Made by a program: the position numbers and the translations under genes. Below, piece after piece: positions 16,916 to 24,511 of a stretch of DNA of 64,000 nucleotides. Source of the stretch: Acidithrix ferrooxidans (GTDB taxonomy: Bacteria; Actinomycetota; Acidimicrobiia; Acidimicrobiales; Acidimicrobiaceae); assembly GCF_000949295.1 (NCBI RefSeq), contig NZ_JXYS01000078.1, positions 1-64,000 on the forward strand, written 5' to 3'. The notes below the pieces were generated by a model. It saw only the letters and a program-made list of their open reading frames with translations. It searched no databases and was not told where the DNA came from. Positions within the stretch are counted from its first letter, which is position 1. Each line of letters starts with the position of its first letter.

Positions 16916-17247
16916 GCGAGCTGGCCACATACAACGGAGGTGGTGGTGCGCTCGCCAGGGATGCACGTCGTTTTGGGCGTGAGATCTCACGGGGTCGCCT
17001 CGGAACGCAGATCCGAACCAGCCAGGTCGATAATGCAACCGACGTGACACTTGCGAAGGTTGAGAACTTGACGATGGCTACTGGCAACGCCATGCAGCAA
17101 ATCACACGGGTTTCCCAGGCACAGCGTCAGCTGGAGATGATTGCACCCGATGCTGCTCAGCGTCTCGCTTTCATTGCCGACGACCACATGCTCGGCTGTG
17201 CAGAACTGCTGTCCGACTTGCGGCGCGACCTGCACCGAATCAGGTGA
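16912..17247 (+). CDS. Small helical protein of the mobilisation operon (111 aa)
   Basis: The start is taken at ATG 16912, which overlaps the leader stop; a longer frame from 16804 lacks a ribosome site. The product is glycine-rich at the N-terminus, then basic (RDARRFGREISRGRLGTQIR), then a long amphipathic helix (residues 40-105) with regular leucine/alanine spacing. It is unrecognised. Similar small soluble proteins start the transfer operons of many actinobacterial elements. The stop overlaps the GTG of the next gene. Confidence 0.6.
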   Translation: MSELATYNGGGGALARDARRFGREISRGRLGTQIRTSQVDNATDVTLAKVENLTMATGNAMQQITRVSQAQRQLEMIAPDAAQRLAFIADDHMLGCAELLSDLRRDLHRIR

Positions 17248-17453
17248 CCGCGCTGGTAGCGCTGGGCATTGCCGTCTTGGCACTGGCGCTCTCGGGCGCC
17301 GGTGTCTGGGCGCTCTTGGCTTGGCGCCAGTATCGTCGCACCTTCGATATCTTCGCTGAGCGTTTGTCCGTTGACACGCGTCTTGAGCAGCTCACGGCGC
17401 AGACGTTGTCGGCTATGCGCGAAGCCGCACGTAGAGCAGGTGGTCTTACGTGA
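17244..17453 (+). CDS. Small single-pass membrane protein (69 aa)
   Basis: GTG start overlapping the previous TGA. One clear N-terminal membrane helix (ALVALGIAVLALALSGAGVWALLAW, residues 3-28) is followed by a basic, helical cytoplasmic tail. It resembles accessory membrane proteins of conjugative elements in general shape only. Coupled to both neighbours. Confidence 0.6.
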   Translation: MTALVALGIAVLALALSGAGVWALLAWRQYRRTFDIFAERLSVDTRLEQLTAQTLSAMREAARRAGGLT

Positions 17454-17680
17454 CGGCAGCAGCAAACAGCGGTCTCAGGTCAATCGACCAGCGCCGGATA
17501 GTCAAGGGTGATGTCATCGTCACACGCAATGTGGTCGACACAATGAACAAGACGGTCAGCTCACTGTCCCATGCGACAAGCAAGCTCGCCAACTCTGCTG
17601 CAGCTACTGATATCCATAAGCTGGTCCAGCCGTCTCGCAGGAATCTTACTCGATCCCCTGCGGTCCTGGCCCAGGTATGA
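17450..17680 (+). CDS. Small soluble protein of the mobilisation operon (76 aa)
   Basis: GTG start overlapping the previous stop by 4 bp. Polar and Ser/Thr/Asn-rich with no recognisable motif. Its reality rests on overlap and position within a tightly packed operon. Confidence 0.5.
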   Translation: MTAAANSGLRSIDQRRIVKGDVIVTRNVVDTMNKTVSSLSHATSKLANSAAATDIHKLVQPSRRNLTRSPAVLAQV

Positions 17681-17693
17681 GGAGTAGTCGGGA

Positions 17694-17882
17694 ATGTTAG
17701 ACCGGCTCATCGGTATCTGCTTCACGCTGCTTGCGGTAGCGGTGGCGATCTACGTAGCGGTGAGGCTCATCGAATCGATTGCGGCAGCGTTGGTCGGTAT
17801 CGTCGCCGTGGTCGGAGGGCTCGTCGTCCTGGGTTTCATCACAAGTCTGCTCTGGCGGAGAAATCGCATAAATCGTTGGTAA
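17694..17882 (+). CDS. Small membrane protein (62 aa)
   Basis: ATG start with a GAGGAGT-like ribosome site. Two membrane segments (about 5-24 and 28-53) separated by ESIAAAL, ending in a basic tail RRNRINRW. A holin-like or entry-exclusion-like role can be imagined but not supported. It is followed by a 274-bp non-coding stretch. Confidence 0.6.
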   Translation: MLDRLIGICFTLLAVAVAIYVAVRLIESIAAALVGIVAVVGGLVVLGFITSLLWRRNRINRW

Positions 17883-18156
17883 TCGGAAGAACGTTGTTTA
17901 TTCCACAATGCCACTATTGGTGAACATTACGAGACCATATATCGCATGAATTGCAAGAGGTACTCGGCGTCGCTTCGAACGTCTTATCGGTAGTCGCGTC
18001 GCCGACCTCTGCTATTGCAAATGATCCCCGAGATGTTTTTAGCTGTAATCACCCCGGGGATGCTCCTCGCAATTCTCGGTGGACTTCTACATCAACCTAA
18101 TCAAAATCCCGTGCTTTCGACGGCAATCGAAAACTCGGGCAGAAAGGAGCTTTTTA
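17883..18156. other. Non-coding stretch with an inverted repeat
   Basis: Contains arms ATCCCCG (18024-18030) and CGGGGAT (18055-18061) around a 24-nt loop, without a T-run, between two parts of the mobilisation operon. It may be a regulatory hairpin or processing site. A ribosome site (GAAAGGAGC, 18142-18150) belongs to the next gene. Confidence 0.4.
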
Positions 18157-18771
18157 ATGGTAACACAAAACTTTTTCTCAAGGAGCGGCCCGGAGTCCCG
18201 GCAGCCGTTCAAGACCATCTTGGCCGACCCGCCGTGGGACGTTCAGCAAAAGGGTGCACTCGGAGCGGCGTCGCACTACAAACTTATGACGCTGGATGAG
18301 ATTCAAGCTATGCCAGTAGCTGACCTAGCTGCTACCGATGCCCACTGCTGGCTATGGGTCACCAACGCTACTTTACGCGCCGGTTATGACGTCATGGAGT
18401 CATGGGGCTTTACTCCTCGGTCGCCTTTGACCTGGATCAAGCCACGGATCGGCTTGGGTCAGTATCTTCGGAACGCAACCGAACACCTTATCCTCGGTAC
18501 ACGAGGACATGCTCCGGTCAACTTTCGCGCGCAGCCGACGTGGATGTTTGCTCCGCTGCAGGAACACTCACATAAGCCAGAGGAGCAGTACGCAGTCATC
18601 GAGCGGGTCAGCGACGGCCCCTACCTCGAGCTGTTCGCCCGGCGACGTCCACGCTCAAGCGCCAACTGGAGTGTGTGGGGAGATGAGGTCGATGCCGATA
18701 TTGTCATTCCCGGCTACCCGGTCCCTTCCGACGTGGGTCACCAAGGCGGAGGTCGTCATGCCGAGGCATAG
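18157..18771 (+). CDS. MT-A70 family adenine methyltransferase
   Basis: A 204-aa protein from ATG 18157 with a good ribosome site; upstream in-frame extension to 18079 is rejected. The catalytic motif ILADPPWDVQQKG (DPPW, about 24) is diagnostic of MT-A70 enzymes. HCWLWVTNATLRAGYDVMESWGF and the C-terminal NWSVWGDEV fit the fold. Homologues on mobile elements methylate DNA adenine and may protect transferred DNA from host restriction. It heads the coupling-ATPase section of the operon and overlaps the next gene by 14 bp. Confidence 0.88.
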   Translation: MVTQNFFSRSGPESRQPFKTILADPPWDVQQKGALGAASHYKLMTLDEIQAMPVADLAATDAHCWLWVTNATLRAGYDVMESWGFTPRSPLTWIKPRIGLGQYLRNATEHLILGTRGHAPVNFRAQPTWMFAPLQEHSHKPEEQYAVIERVSDGPYLELFARRRPRSSANWSVWGDEVDADIVIPGYPVPSDVGHQGGGRHAEA

Positions 18772-18994
18772 GAAGCGCAAGACCAACTGGAAGCGCCAGG
18801 AAGAGCGGGCCTTACGGGTGCGTGGCGTGCGACGGGGCACTCCAGATGCCAAGAAACTCTCGCGGGCATTCATCGGACTGGCGCTCGCTCGAGCCGAGGT
18901 CGAGGCTCAAGCACAGGCGGAGGCAACGAAGGTTAGGAATAACTATCGCCAGGGTGGCATCGGCGACGAAAGTGATCGAGATGAGGCTTCATAA
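18758..18994 (+). CDS. Small basic protein (78 aa)
   Basis: ATG at 18758 preceded by GGCGGAGG, overlapping the methyltransferase end by 14 bp and the start of the coupling ATPase by 14 bp. The first 35 residues are very basic (PRHRKRKTNWKRQEERALRVR), followed by an Ala/Glu-rich helix. It may bind DNA; the family is not recognised. Confidence 0.6.
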   Translation: MPRHRKRKTNWKRQEERALRVRGVRRGTPDAKKLSRAFIGLALARAEVEAQAQAEATKVRNNYRQGGIGDESDRDEAS

Positions 18995-21179
18995 TCGCTC
19001 TCGCTCCACCAATCCCGGCAGCAGCTGGGTGTTTTCCCAGTTGCATCTGCCTCGTCCGCTGGAGGTCGATCAAGTCAATGCAATGCTGCTTCGAATGGCC
19101 GCCGACAGGGCCGCACCGCCGCTGGTCTTCGAGGTTCGCAGCGAGCATGGCCAACTCATCCAGCATCTGGTCGGCACGCCAGCAGAACACGTTGTATGGG
19201 TGCAGCGCACGCTGCGACACCTACTTCCGGAGCTGGATATCGACGGCATCGATCAACCGCGTCTTGCTGTGAACCGCTCGGTCAGAGTGAGAATGCGTCC
19301 ACGGGCGTTTGCCCTGGCAGCCGGGCGTGCTGAGGTGACGAGCTTGAGCCTGCTCTCTGCCTTGTATGCGCGGCTAGAGGCGGCGGAACGTTTAGTGGTT
19401 CAGGTCGTGCTCGGTCCACGAATGACACCGAAGCATCTGCCGAAGGAGATTGCCGATCCTACCCAACCGTGGTGGCAGGTGTTGACGATCGGCGAGCGCT
19501 CGGCGGGCAAGGCTGTACGAGACCAAGTTGACACAAGATCCGGTCAGCACGGTTTCTCAGCCGTACTTCGCATCGGGGTGGCAGCGAAGGAGCGAGGGCG
19601 CAGACAACAGCTGGTCATCGGCGTGCTCGGAGCCTTGTCGACGGCCATAGATCGAGGCACCTACATGGATCTGATCATCGAGCCACCAGTTCGGCTCAAT
19701 ACCCCTCAGTTACCGAGGCACTGGAATCTGCATCTCGGAGCTACCGAGCTGACGGGCCTGCTGGGCTGGCCATTAGGAGATTACGACCTGCCGGGCGTCG
19801 CTCCTCTCCATCCTCGCCCGCTGCGAGTGCCTGAGAAGGTCAACAGATCCGAGCGGCTCTTCGCCGTTCCCGGAGGCCCGGGACCTAGAGCGCCTATAGG
19901 AATCGCTGCTCGGGATATCACGTCACACCTGCTGGCGATGGGTCCGACTGGCGTTGGTAAGTCGACAGTCCTGCTCAACCTCATCGCCGCCGACATAGCG
20001 GCTGGGCGTGCGGTACTGGTGATCGATCCGAAGTGGCAGCTGATACGTGACATAGTCGAGCGGGCTATACCTCGAGCGAGGATCGACGATATTGTGATTA
20101 TCGATCCAGCCGAAGCGAAGACCGGAAAGGTGGTCGGCTTCAATCCACTCAACGTTGGAAACCGAGATCCTGACGTTGTCGTCGATGGGTTGGTAGCGGT
20201 TCTCAGGCAAGTATTCCACGACGGCTGGGGACCTCGCACCGAGGACATCATCCACTCTGCACTTCTCACACTCGCCAGGGTTGGTGCTACTCGCAAGTCG
20301 CCCTTCACGCTGATTGATCTCCCTCGGCTTCTAGCGGACGAGAGGTTTCGACGTGGAATCATCGGAGAGGTTATGGACGACCCCGGTCTCGCATCGTTTT
20401 GGTCCGGTTATCTGGCCATGTCTCCCGGCGCACAAGCACAAGCGATCGCTGCACCGATGAACAAGCTACGTCAGTACCTACTCAGGTCGAGTTTGCGAGC
20501 CATCCTTGGCCAGGCCGATCCTCCGTTCCGCGTTCGGGATATGTTCAAAGACAACAAGGTCGTGCTCGTTCCACTCAATGAAGCACTCATCGGCCCTATC
20601 ACAGCCCAGCTACTCGGTTCCCTGATCGTGGCTGAGACGTGGTCGGCAACGATGGAGCGTGCGAGCGAAGTTGATCCATCCAGCCGTCCGGCGACCGTGG
20701 TAATTGATGAGGTGCAGCAGTACTTGCACCTGCCAGTCTCAATTGACGACGCCCTAAGTCGTTCCCGGTCCAACGGTGTCGGCTGGCATCTTGCCCATCA
20801 ACATCGAGCTCAACTCCCCGCTTCGACTCGGGCGGCGATCGATACGAATGCAAAGTCCAAGGTCATCTTCCAGCTCCTTGATCCTGACGACGCAACCGCT
20901 GTTGCAAAGCAGGCTCCCAGTCTCCAAGCAGTCGACTTCCTCAGCCTTGGTCAATATCAGGCATATGCGAACCTGACCGCCGGTGGTGCTCCATCCGGAT
21001 GGGCACTGATCCGAACGCTTCCACCGCCGCAGCCAACCGGTCTCGGGGAAGAAGTTCGTAACCGTAGCCACAATCGATATGCAAGCCCTATCCCTCAACC
21101 CCCACCAACTTCGACGGTCAGACCGTATCCAAAGGTGGCAGACGGGGATGAGCTGGGACGAAAGAGGAGACGCATATGA
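18981..21179 (+). CDS. TraD/FtsK-like DNA-translocating ATPase (coupling protein)
   Basis: A 732-aa protein from ATG 18981. Walker A MGPTGVGKSTVLLNL lies near residue 318 after AARDITSHLLA. Later motifs are VLVIDPKWQLIRDIV and Walker B TVVIDEVQQYLHLP (about 575), then WHLAHQHRAQLP, an arrangement of HerA/TraD-type hexameric pumps. The N-terminal 300 residues form a beta-rich domain seen in actinobacterial type IV coupling-like proteins. It would couple the relaxed DNA to a transfer channel. No other secretion ATPase or channel gene is visible nearby. Confidence 0.85.
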   Translation: MRLHNRSRSTNPGSSWVFSQLHLPRPLEVDQVNAMLLRMAADRAAPPLVFEVRSEHGQLIQHLVGTPAEHVVWVQRTLRHLLPELDIDGIDQPRLAVNRSVRVRMRPRAFALAAGRAEVTSLSLLSALYARLEAAERLVVQVVLGPRMTPKHLPKEIADPTQPWWQVLTIGERSAGKAVRDQVDTRSGQHGFSAVLRIGVAAKERGRRQQLVIGVLGALSTAIDRGTYMDLIIEPPVRLNTPQLPRHWNLHLGATELTGLLGWPLGDYDLPGVAPLHPRPLRVPEKVNRSERLFAVPGGPGPRAPIGIAARDITSHLLAMGPTGVGKSTVLLNLIAADIAAGRAVLVIDPKWQLIRDIVERAIPRARIDDIVIIDPAEAKTGKVVGFNPLNVGNRDPDVVVDGLVAVLRQVFHDGWGPRTEDIIHSALLTLARVGATRKSPFTLIDLPRLLADERFRRGIIGEVMDDPGLASFWSGYLAMSPGAQAQAIAAPMNKLRQYLLRSSLRAILGQADPPFRVRDMFKDNKVVLVPLNEALIGPITAQLLGSLIVAETWSATMERASEVDPSSRPATVVIDEVQQYLHLPVSIDDALSRSRSNGVGWHLAHQHRAQLPASTRAAIDTNAKSKVIFQLLDPDDATAVAKQAPSLQAVDFLSLGQYQAYANLTAGGAPSGWALIRTLPPPQPTGLGEEVRNRSHNRYASPIPQPPPTSTVRPYPKVADGDELGRKRRRI

Positions 21180-21397
21180 CCTATCTCTTGCCAACCTGCC
21201 CAACCCTATTAGAGAAGAGGAACAGAGGTCGAGGGTTTGTCAACGTCATCTCGGTCGTCGTGCCACGACCCTCAAGTGTCTTTTACTCATGCAGGTCGTT
21301 GGCCAAGTTCCGCCCTTGGCGGGAGGGGACTGACCCCGCATTGCGGGGTCACGAGGGACGACGGGAAGCTAAGCGAGTGACAGGAGGTCCGACATGA
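21176..21397 (+). CDS. Possible short frame between coupling ATPase and relaxation protein
   Basis: A 73-codon frame whose ATG overlaps the coupling ATPase stop and whose stop overlaps the next start. The translation is basic and unrecognised and runs across a strong palindrome at 21331-21351, which makes a structural DNA role for this stretch as likely as a coding one. Confidence 0.3.
   Translation: MTYLLPTCPTLLEKRNRGRGFVNVISVVVPRPSSVFYSCRSLAKFRPWREGTDPALRGHEGRREAKRVTGGPT
21331..21351. promoter_or_regulatory. Perfect palindrome upstream of replication-relaxation gene (oriT candidate)
   Basis: TGACCCCGCA-T-TGCGGGGTCA: two perfect 10-bp arms around one base. A second hairpin CCGCC-CTT-GGCGG lies just before it (about 21312-21324). 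It is followed by CGAGGGACGACGGGAAG and no T-run, so it does not look like a terminator. Position immediately before a relaxation-type gene fits a transfer origin or a site bound by that protein (inference). Confidence 0.5.
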
Positions 21398-22206
21398 CGC
21401 GCTCGGATCTCGACACCCTGAAAGACCGCCTGACCGAGCGGGATTACAAGCTGCTTCGTAACGTGGAAGAGTTCCGGCTGCTTTCCACCAAGCACATCCA
21501 GCGACTCCACTTCGATCCCGTCCATCCAACACCGACAGCATCAGCGCGTGCTTGCATTCGAACACTGTCACGGCTTCGGAACGCTCTTGTGCTCAAGGCG
21601 CTCGAACGCCGTATCGGTGGAGCCAGAGCTGGATCAGCGGGATTCGTCTGGTACGTCGGTCCGGCCGGTGAACGAATACTCCAGAGCCTTGACCCTCCCG
21701 TCATTTCCGGACGACGCAATTACCGAGAACCATCTCGGCACTTCGTCGAGCACACTCTGGCCATATCCGAACTGGCCGTGAGGACTATCGAATCTGGGCG
21801 TCAGGGTGACTTAGAAGTGCTCGAAGTCCAAGCCGAACCCGCCAGCTGGCAACAATCACTTTCGAGATTTGGCACGGCGCTAACGCTCAAGCCAGATCTT
21901 CGTCTGGTCACTGCTTCTGACGACTACGAGCACCACTGGTTCATCGAGGTTGATATGGCAAGCGAACACATGCCGGTAATTATGCGCCAGTGCGCTGCGT
22001 ATGAAGCCTTTCGGGCAACGGGGCGCTACCAGGCGACACACGGCCTTTTCCCCGCCGTTCTCTGGGTGGTCCCTGGATCTGCCCGAGCGGGGGCCATTCG
22101 GGCTGCCGTGGCGGCAACGGCGGGCCTTGACCCGGCTCTGTTTCTGGTCTGCACCACAGGGGAGTATCTGGAGGTTGTGGCCGCCCTTCCCTCTGAGAGC
22201 TCCTGA
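21394..22206 (+). CDS. Replication-relaxation family protein
   Basis: A 270-aa protein. The N-terminal winged-helix part RLTERDYKLLRNVEEFRLLSTKHIQRLHF and the LRNALVLKALERRIGG wing, followed by GFVWYVGPAG and an HFVEHTLAISELAVR segment, match the replication-relaxation family of actinobacterial plasmids and mobile elements. The acidic segment HHWFIEVDMASEH suggests a nuclease-like core. The family is linked to plasmid mobilisation, though catalysis is poorly defined. It follows the palindrome at 21331 and a GACAGGAGG ribosome site. Confidence 0.85.
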   Translation: MTRSDLDTLKDRLTERDYKLLRNVEEFRLLSTKHIQRLHFDPVHPTPTASARACIRTLSRLRNALVLKALERRIGGARAGSAGFVWYVGPAGERILQSLDPPVISGRRNYREPSRHFVEHTLAISELAVRTIESGRQGDLEVLEVQAEPASWQQSLSRFGTALTLKPDLRLVTASDDYEHHWFIEVDMASEHMPVIMRQCAAYEAFRATGRYQATHGLFPAVLWVVPGSARAGAIRAAVAATAGLDPALFLVCTTGEYLEVVAALPSESS

Positions 22207-22268
22207 TCCGTCTTTGCCCAGTTCATAGAGCCATTTCCGACTTGACTTCTCAACCAGAGAGAGCGTCA

Positions 22269-22385
22269 ATGTCTGAAGCTCCTGAGCCAAACGACCCCGG
22301 GAGCGATATCACTCAACAACTAACCGAAAGGAGGTTTACACATGAAAGAAGTAGAACAACAAGGATCACAAGCAAAGCCCTATGA
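22269..22385 (+). CDS. Possible 38-residue leader ORF
   Basis: ATG at 22269 opens 38 codons in a different frame that overlap the first 44 bp of the next gene. The ribosome site GAAAGGAGG of the downstream gene lies inside it. It may be translated as a regulator of the downstream start or be chance. No homology recognised. Confidence 0.25.
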   Translation: MSEAPEPNDPGSDITQQLTERRFTHERSRTTRITSKAL

Positions 22386-22731
22386 GGGCATGGATGATCC
22401 AAACAAGCAAGAACGACATACCAAGACCCTTGCAATTCGCGTCGAGGAAACTTTGCACGCGCAATTGCGATTCATCGCCCAGTTGCGAGAAACCAGCATT
22501 ACCGACGAGATCCGCCAAGCCATTGAAACTCGCATCGCCTCAGCCCAGGATGATCCCGAGATCATCGCTCGTGCTCAACAGGCTCGTGATGAGCTGGAGC
22601 GAGAAGCAGCGGCTCGCAGTGCGGCAATCGCTGGGTTCTTAGGCAAGCCCGTAGTCACTGCCGTCGTCGACAAATCACCCGGCCCTGCCACCAAAGTGCA
22701 GCAAAACGCCCGTAAGACAGAAAACGAATAG
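22342..22731 (+). CDS. Ribbon-helix-helix-like small protein
   Basis: A 129-aa protein with a strong ribosome site (GAAAGGAGGTTTACAC before ATG). Residues 25-60, KTLAIRVEETLHAQLRFIAQ followed by SITDEIRQAIETRI, fit a CopG/Arc-type strand-helix-helix DNA-binding unit. The C-terminus is an Ala/Glu helix and a disordered tail. Such proteins accompany recombinase or relaxation genes and often control them. The recombinase starts 13 bp downstream. Confidence 0.65.
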   Translation: MKEVEQQGSQAKPYEGMDDPNKQERHTKTLAIRVEETLHAQLRFIAQLRETSITDEIRQAIETRIASAQDDPEIIARAQQARDELEREAAARSAAIAGFLGKPVVTAVVDKSPGPATKVQQNARKTENE

Positions 22732-22744
22732 GAACGGAGTGCCC

Positions 22745-24478
22745 ATGTCAAGCGATTCTGCCATACTGGGAGTATTGGGTGCTGCACCTTCAAAGACTGC
22801 AATCATTTACCTGCGCGTCTCCACCGCCGACCAAGCCAAGCGTGGCGGACGAGAGGAAGGGTTCTCTATTCCTGCCCAGCGTGAAGCTAACACCCGAAAA
22901 GCTGCGTCGCTGGATGCGCTCGTAATTGAGGAATTCGTCGATGCGGGAGAATCCGGTACCTCAGCGGCCAAGCGGCCTGAACTCCAGCGCATGTTGTCCT
23001 ATGTTCGGGAATATCACGTGGATTACTGCATCGTCCACAAACTCGACCGTCTCGCTCGGTCCCGAGCTGATGACGTCGCTATCCACTTCGCCTTGAAGCA
23101 AGCGGGAGTTACACTGGTCAGCACCAGCGAGAACATCGACGAGACCCCATCGGGGATGCTCATGCACGGCATCATGAGTAGCATCGCCGAGTTCTACTCC
23201 CGCAACCTCGCCAACGAGGTCACTAAAGGACTGGTCCAGAAGGCGAGCGTCGGTGGCACAGTTTCCCGAGCGCCACTTGGCTACAGAAACATCCATGTCA
23301 ACGATGCGCTCGGACGAGTCAACCGAACTGTTGAGATCGATACCGAGCGAGCGCACTTGATCACCTGGGCGTTCTTTCGATACTCCGAAGGTGATCCAAC
23401 GCTTCGGACGCTGCTCGATGAACTGACAGCTCGTGGGCTTACCACACGAGCAACACCCAAGTGGCCATCCAAGCCGTTGACAATTACCGGCCTCCATAAA
23501 TTGCTCCGCAATCCGTATTACAAGGGAGAGATCCGTTACCGGAATATCACCTACCCCGGACTCCATGAACCCCTGGTTGATCCACAGACATGGCAGCAGG
23601 TCCAGGACCTACTCAGTGCCCACAACACCGCCGGAACACATCAGCGAACCAACAACCACTACTTGCGAGGAAGTGTATTTTGCGGGTCCTGTGGTTCTCG
23701 GCTAATGATCACAACAGCCCGTAATAGATGGGGCACCGAATACCTCTACCTTGTCTGCTCTGGTCGAGCGAGAAGGGTCACCGACTGTCAACGACAGGCG
23801 ATGTCAGCGGAGATGGTCGAGGAAATCATTGAGGACGAGTACCGCACTATTGCACTCTCGCCAGCGTTGCGAGACAGCATCGAAGAGCTTGTCTTGGAGG
23901 ACGTCGACACCTTACAGGCCGGTTCCGCAACCGAGCGAAAACAGATGGACAACCAGCGCATTGAGCTAACCGCCCAACGTCAGAAGCTGCTCGATGCTCA
24001 CTACGCCGGAGCAATTCCACTTGATCTACTGAAGATCGAACAGGACCGGATTGCTGGTCAGATCGCACGAATTGAAGATCAGTTTGCTAGCCTCGATGCG
24101 AACTTCGAGCAAGCACGAGCAGTATTGGCCGACACGCTGGATCTGACTCGAGACTGTCATACCGCCTACCTGGAAGCCAACGACAGCACCAGGAGGCTCT
24201 TCAATCAGGCGTTCTTTGCCAGGATCTACATCGATGAAGATGACGAGACACGAGAGCAAACTGTCCGAGTTGACTACAACGAGCCCTTCGACACTTTGCT
24301 CTCACGCCTCATTCCAGCGAGCGTTCATCGCACTCTTGACATAAAAAATACCGCCTACCGGGAAATCCCGACGGGCGGTTCTAGCGTAGCATCAAGCGGC
24401 ATCGCTGAGGTGCAGGGTTCTCATACGGATACTTTGGTGGGCGCTAAGGGACTCGAACCCCCGACCTCAGCCGTGTGA
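22745..24478 (+). CDS. Large serine recombinase (integrase), C-terminus set by att site
   Basis: About 577 aa from ATG 22745 (GGAG five bases upstream); GTG 22739 is an alternative. The catalytic resolvase domain starts IIYLRVSTADQAKRGG with the nucleophilic Ser, followed by the QREA region and LDRLARSRADD. The recombinase domain follows (about 165-290), then a zinc ribbon FCGSCGSRL with a second pair CSG-x-DC, then a coiled-coil region. The last residues (GAKGLEPPTSAV) are encoded antisense to tRNA-Val, so this end was created by integration. The truncated copy at 829-1701 shares this region but continues into an HTH tail. It should integrate and excise the element at tRNA-Val. Confidence 0.9.
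   Translation: MSSDSAILGVLGAAPSKTAIIYLRVSTADQAKRGGREEGFSIPAQREANTRKAASLDALVIEEFVDAGESGTSAAKRPELQRMLSYVREYHVDYCIVHKLDRLARSRADDVAIHFALKQAGVTLVSTSENIDETPSGMLMHGIMSSIAEFYSRNLANEVTKGLVQKASVGGTVSRAPLGYRNIHVNDALGRVNRTVEIDTERAHLITWAFFRYSEGDPTLRTLLDELTARGLTTRATPKWPSKPLTITGLHKLLRNPYYKGEIRYRNITYPGLHEPLVDPQTWQQVQDLLSAHNTAGTHQRTNNHYLRGSVFCGSCGSRLMITTARNRWGTEYLYLVCSGRARRVTDCQRQAMSAEMVEEIIEDEYRTIALSPALRDSIEELVLEDVDTLQAGSATERKQMDNQRIELTAQRQKLLDAHYAGAIPLDLLKIEQDRIAGQIARIEDQFASLDANFEQARAVLADTLDLTRDCHTAYLEANDSTRRLFNQAFFARIYIDEDDETREQTVRVDYNEPFDTLLSRLIPASVHRTLDIKNTAYREIPTGGSSVASSGIAEVQGSHTDTLVGAKGLEPPTSAV
24037..24440 (+). repeat. Direct repeat, right copy (recombinase 3' end / att)
   Basis: Partner of 829-1230. 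The last 31 bp are identical and end at the CCA/discriminator end of tRNA-Val, giving the right junction of the element. Confidence 0.8.
24341..24379 (-). terminator. Terminator of tRNA-Val, inside the recombinase gene
   Basis: Nested arms ACCGCC / GGCGGT (24350-24355, 24374-24379) and CGGG / CCCG around AAAT, followed on the minus strand by ATTTTTTAT. It lies 56 bp after the tRNA 3' end in the tRNA's direction, antisense to the recombinase, so the element supplies the tRNA transcription stop. Confidence 0.75.
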
Positions 24479-24511
24479 AGGCTGCGCTCTAACCAGCTGA
24501 GCTAAGCGCCC
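24435..24511 (-). tRNA. tRNA-Val (anticodon CAC)
   Basis: On the minus strand a complete cloverleaf: acceptor GGGCGCT / AGCGCCC, D-arm GCTC...GAGC, anticodon stem CAGCC / GGCTG with loop TTCACAC (anticodon CAC), a TTCGAGT T-loop, discriminator A and encoded CCA. The T-stem contains two G-T pairs. Its 3' end is the integration site of the defence element, and its sequence is unchanged by integration. Confidence 0.93.

Larger units (their letters stand above)
1231..24440. mobile_element. Integrative/mobilisable defence element at tRNA-Val
   Basis: The right border is the CCA end of tRNA-Val (24435-24440) and the left border is the same ACTTTGGTGG block at 1221-1230. Cargo on the minus strand is a twelve-frame defence operon. 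The plus strand carries coupling ATPase, replication-relaxation, RHH-like and serine recombinase genes, the expected mobilisation set of actinobacterial elements. No full type IV secretion apparatus is visible, so it is more likely mobilisable than self-transmissible. The left neighbour is the right end of a related element, suggesting tandem integration at one site. Borders are inferred from the repeats and should be confirmed against an empty tRNA-Val site. Confidence 0.7.
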
